Shown here: in pieces, positions 43,666-46,115 of the stretch
Layout of the letters: each line of letters begins with the position of its first letter
Numbering within the stretch: position 1 is the stretch's first letter
Assembly (NCBI GenBank): GCA_011772965.1
Contig: WVYN01000014.1
Coordinates: 1-46,115, forward strand
Length of the DNA stretch: 46,115 nt
Direction: 5' to 3'
Origin: Gammaproteobacteria bacterium
GTDB lineage: Bacteria; Pseudomonadota; Gammaproteobacteria; Eutrophobiales; Eutrophobiaceae
The notes under the pieces: model-generated
What the model was told of the DNA's origin: nothing
Database searches by the model: none
What the model saw: only the letters and a program-made list of their open reading frames with translations
Made by a program: the position numbers and the translations under genes

Positions 43666-45882
43666 ATGAGCAATACCAGCGAGGACTATGAAATGGTCAG
43701 ACACGGCGATCTGGAGATTGCCAAAGCACTTTTTGACCTGGTGAAAAAAGATATCGTGCCCGGTACCGGTGTTTCAGCGGATCACTTCTGGACAGAATTT
43801 GAAAAGATCTTGAGAGATCTTGCTCCTGTTAATGATGAGCTGGTTGCTTATCGCGATGAGCTACAGAAAAAAATTGACGAGTGGCACCTGAATAACAGGG
43901 ACATACCCCATGACCACGAAGCTTATGTTGATTTCCTGAAGGCAATAAATTACCTGGTCCCGCCGCCTGACGAATTCAAGGTAAACACATCGAATGTTGA
44001 TCCCGAAATTGCCAAGGTTGCCGGCCCGCAACTCGTGGTTCCTCTGGACAATGCCCGGTATGTGCTGAATGCTGCTAATGCACGCTGGGCCAGCCTCTAT
44101 GATGCACTATACAGTTCTGATGCAGTACCAGAATCGGATGGCTGCAAGAAGATAAAAAAATACAATCCTATCCGCGGTGAAAAGGTCATTAAAATTTCAC
44201 GCGCCTTCCTGGACCGTCACTTTGCACTGGAAAAGGGAACTCATTGTCATACCACGCACTACTGTATTGAAGACGGGCAGGTAGTTGCGCATATGGGAGA
44301 TAGAACGGAAACCACGCTTTTGAAACCACAACAATTTAAAGGTTATACCGGTGACGCCGCTAACCCGGATTCAATCCTGCTCATGCATCATGACTTGCAT
44401 GTGGAGATACGTTTCGGTGAAGGTTACTTTATCGGCCGCCGCGATCATGCCCATATCTATGACATCCATATCGAATCGGCCATCACCACGATTATGGACT
44501 GCGAAGACTCGGTGGCCTCGGTAGATGTCGAGGATAAACTGAAGGTCTATCGCAACTGGCTGGGCCTGATGAAAGGCATGTTGGTGCGTACAATCGAGAA
44601 AGACGGTAAAACGATCGAACGGACCATGGCAGAAGACCGGATCTATACTGGTCCAGATGGTAAAATGGTTACCATGCATGGCCGGAGCCTGTTACTTGTC
44701 AGGAATGTCGGTGCCCACCTGAAGACAGATGCGGTGTTATACAACGGCAAGCCGATCCCGGAAACGATGCTGGACCTGATGGTAACGGCACTGTCAGCAA
44801 AACATGACCTGCAGGGTAACAGCAAATCAAGTAACAGCCGGACCGGCTCGATCTATATTATTAAACCGAAGATGCATGGCCCGGACGAAGTGGCCCATGC
44901 AAATGAATTGTTTGCCCGTACCGAAGACGCGCTGGATCTGGAACGGAACACGCTGAAGATGGGAATCATGGATGAAGAACGTCGCACCTCCGTGAATCTG
45001 AAGAATTGTATCTACAATGCTCGCGAACGCATTGTTTTTATCAATACCGGTTTTCTGGACCGCACTGGTGATGATATTCATACTAACATGGAAGCCGGGG
45101 CCATCATTCAGAAAGGCGATTTAAAAACCACAAAATGGCTGCGTGCCTACGAAGCCTCGAATGTTCAGATTGGATTACAATGTGGATTGAAAGGCAACGC
45201 GCAGATCGGCAAGGGCATGTGGGCCATGCCGGACGAGATGCATGCAATGATGGAGACTAAGATCAAACATTTGAAGGAAGGTGCCAACACGTCATGGGTC
45301 CCTTCACCGGTCGCAGCCACCCTGCATTCCATTCACTATCACCGCCTGAATATCCACAGCCGGCAGTTCGCATTGATGCAAGCGAAAGAAGTACTTGTCG
45401 ATGATATCCTGGATATTCCGGTGATGAACACTGAACACAAACTGACTCTGAATGAAATACGTCATGAATTGGAAAACAATGCCCAGGGCATACTCGGTTA
45501 TGTTTCCCGCTGGGTCGGCCAGGGTGTCGGTTGTTCGAAGGTTCCCGATTTACACGATATTGCGTTGATGGAGGATTGTGCGACTCTGCGTATCTCCAGT
45601 CAGCATATTGCCAACTGGTTACACCACGGCATCGTAACCGAGGATGAAGTACTCGATGCAATGAAACGCATGGCGGTGATTGTAGATCGCCAGAATCGCG
45701 ATGATCCTGCTTATCAGGCGATGGCAGCGGATTTCAATACCAGTGTACCATTCCAGGCAGCTCTAGACCTGGTTTTCAAGGGACGGCAACAACCGAATGG
45801 TTATACCGAATTTATCCTGTATGCGCGACGCCGGGAAGAAAAACAAAAACTATCCCGGGAAAACCTGGCCATGACGGCATAA
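43666..45882 (+). CDS. glcB: Malate synthase G
   Basis: Condenses glyoxylate with acetyl-CoA to malate. The 738-residue length identifies the monomeric G isoform rather than the shorter A form (AceB). Characteristic segments are YVLNAANARWASLYDALYSSDA, ITTIMDCEDSVASVDVEDK with its acidic active-site residues, GSIYIIKPKMHGPDEVAHA, MGIMDEERRTSVNLKNCI, and FINTGFLDRTGDDIHTNMEAG, all G-isoform-typical. AGAGG precedes the ATG. It joins isocitrate lyase (38214) for the glyoxylate shunt and can also take glyoxylate from glycolate oxidase (17156-21443). It ends at a strong terminator shared with argA. Confidence 0.97.
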   Translation: MSNTSEDYEMVRHGDLEIAKALFDLVKKDIVPGTGVSADHFWTEFEKILRDLAPVNDELVAYRDELQKKIDEWHLNNRDIPHDHEAYVDFLKAINYLVPPPDEFKVNTSNVDPEIAKVAGPQLVVPLDNARYVLNAANARWASLYDALYSSDAVPESDGCKKIKKYNPIRGEKVIKISRAFLDRHFALEKGTHCHTTHYCIEDGQVVAHMGDRTETTLLKPQQFKGYTGDAANPDSILLMHHDLHVEIRFGEGYFIGRRDHAHIYDIHIESAITTIMDCEDSVASVDVEDKLKVYRNWLGLMKGMLVRTIEKDGKTIERTMAEDRIYTGPDGKMVTMHGRSLLLVRNVGAHLKTDAVLYNGKPIPETMLDLMVTALSAKHDLQGNSKSSNSRTGSIYIIKPKMHGPDEVAHANELFARTEDALDLERNTLKMGIMDEERRTSVNLKNCIYNARERIVFINTGFLDRTGDDIHTNMEAGAIIQKGDLKTTKWLRAYEASNVQIGLQCGLKGNAQIGKGMWAMPDEMHAMMETKIKHLKEGANTSWVPSPVAATLHSIHYHRLNIHSRQFALMQAKEVLVDDILDIPVMNTEHKLTLNEIRHELENNAQGILGYVSRWVGQGVGCSKVPDLHDIALMEDCATLRISSQHIANWLHHGIVTEDEVLDAMKRMAVIVDRQNRDDPAYQAMAADFNTSVPFQAALDLVFKGRQQPNGYTEFILYARRREEKQKLSRENLAMTA

Positions 45883-45896
45883 AAACATGACAAATC

Positions 45897-45946
45897 ATCT
45901 CCTGATCCAGGGTTATATTCTGCACCTGGATCAGGAGATATTTTTT
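45897..45946 (+). terminator. Strong intrinsic terminator after glcB, overlapping the argA stop
   Basis: A perfect 15-bp stem pairs 45897-45911 (ATCTCCTGATCCAGG) with 45925-45939, followed by A and six T residues (45941-45946) on the plus strand. The argA stop codon (45931-45933 on the minus strand) lies inside the right arm. On the minus strand the T-tract is weak, so termination of argA here may be less efficient. Confidence 0.88.
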
Positions 45947-46115
45947 GTGAAGACTTTCGAGTTTCTTTGGTAATTATAGAGTTGCTTTTTCTGAACCGGC
46001 AGATCGTCAATTGCAGCCTCTGTAAATCCCTGTTCTACAAACCAGTGCACGGTCTGTGTCGTTAATGCAAACAGGCGTATGATCTGATGCTCGCGGGCAT
46101 AACGTTCGACAGCTT
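45931..46115 (-). CDS. argA: N-acetylglutamate synthase, C-terminal end (cut by window edge)
   Basis: The minus strand from 46115 to the stop at 45931-45933 encodes 60 in-frame residues and a stop. They read like the GNAT-domain end of ArgA: AVERYAREHQIIRLFALTTQ, then TVHWFVEQGF, then a DDLPV-type acidic motif, then LYNYQRNSKVF. ArgA makes N-acetylglutamate from acetyl-CoA and glutamate, the first step of arginine synthesis. The upstream part, including the amino-acid-kinase domain, lies beyond the window. The call rests on the C-terminal match. Confidence 0.8.
   Translation of the reverse strand, partial: AVERYAREHQIIRLFALTTQTVHWFVEQGFTEAAIDDLPVQKKQLYNYQRNSKVFTKNIS

Overview
This window looks like chromosomal DNA of a gammaproteobacterium of moderate GC. 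That rests on typical gammaproteobacterial neighbours: rng next to yhdP, a NudJ-type Nudix gene next to mnmA, clpS-clpA, GreB, an MlaA lipoprotein and three-subunit glycolate oxidase. Hopanoid genes and a free-standing phosphonate operon point away from the enterics and towards environmental lineages such as Chromatiales or Ectothiorhodospiraceae relatives. No rRNA, tRNA, CRISPR array, prophage or insertion sequence was found. All functional calls come from reading motifs by eye; nothing was searched against a database.

Layout: (1) 1-686 is the N-terminal part of a DUF1302 outer-membrane protein. (2) 890-5808 holds two paralogous Ser/Thr kinases, each with a C-terminal cyclic-nucleotide-binding domain. 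They bracket a two-CBS-domain protein and glucose-6-phosphate isomerase. (3) 5993-10648 is a compact phosphonate operon: nucleotidyltransferase, PEP mutase fused to a second nucleotidyltransferase, phosphonopyruvate decarboxylase and 2-aminoethylphosphonate transaminase. It should make activated 2-aminoethylphosphonate. (4) 10666-16531 carries dxs, divergent from hpnH, hpnB, an MlaC/HpnM-type carrier and mlaA, joining isoprenoid supply, hopanoid side-chain building and lipid transport. (5) 17156-21443 is a glycolate oxidase operon (glcD, an unknown gene, glcE, glcF).

(6) 21652-27041 is rng-yhdP. (7) 27012-29062 is an incomplete Mrp antiporter operon (E, F, G, a DUF4040 subunit, B). (8) 29152-33575 has a Nudix gene, mnmA, and an aconitase gene interrupted by a 5-bp tandem duplication. 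(9) 33651-38213 has a possible decayed ORF, an autotransporter-type barrel, greB, a homoserine O-acyltransferase, a P-loop ATPase and an intergenic repeat-like element. (10) 38214-46115 has isocitrate lyase divergent from a LysR regulator with an inverted-repeat operator, clpS-clpA, malate synthase G, and the end of argA.

A metabolic thread runs through the window. Glycolate oxidase makes glyoxylate, isocitrate lyase makes glyoxylate plus succinate, and malate synthase G condenses glyoxylate with acetyl-CoA. Aconitase, which would feed isocitrate lyase, is the gene that is broken here, so either a second aconitase exists elsewhere or the frameshift is an artefact.

The points most worth a second look are the paired kinase locus, the phosphonate operon, the aconitase duplication, the truncated Mrp operon, the LysR-type operator and the gene embedded in the glc operon.
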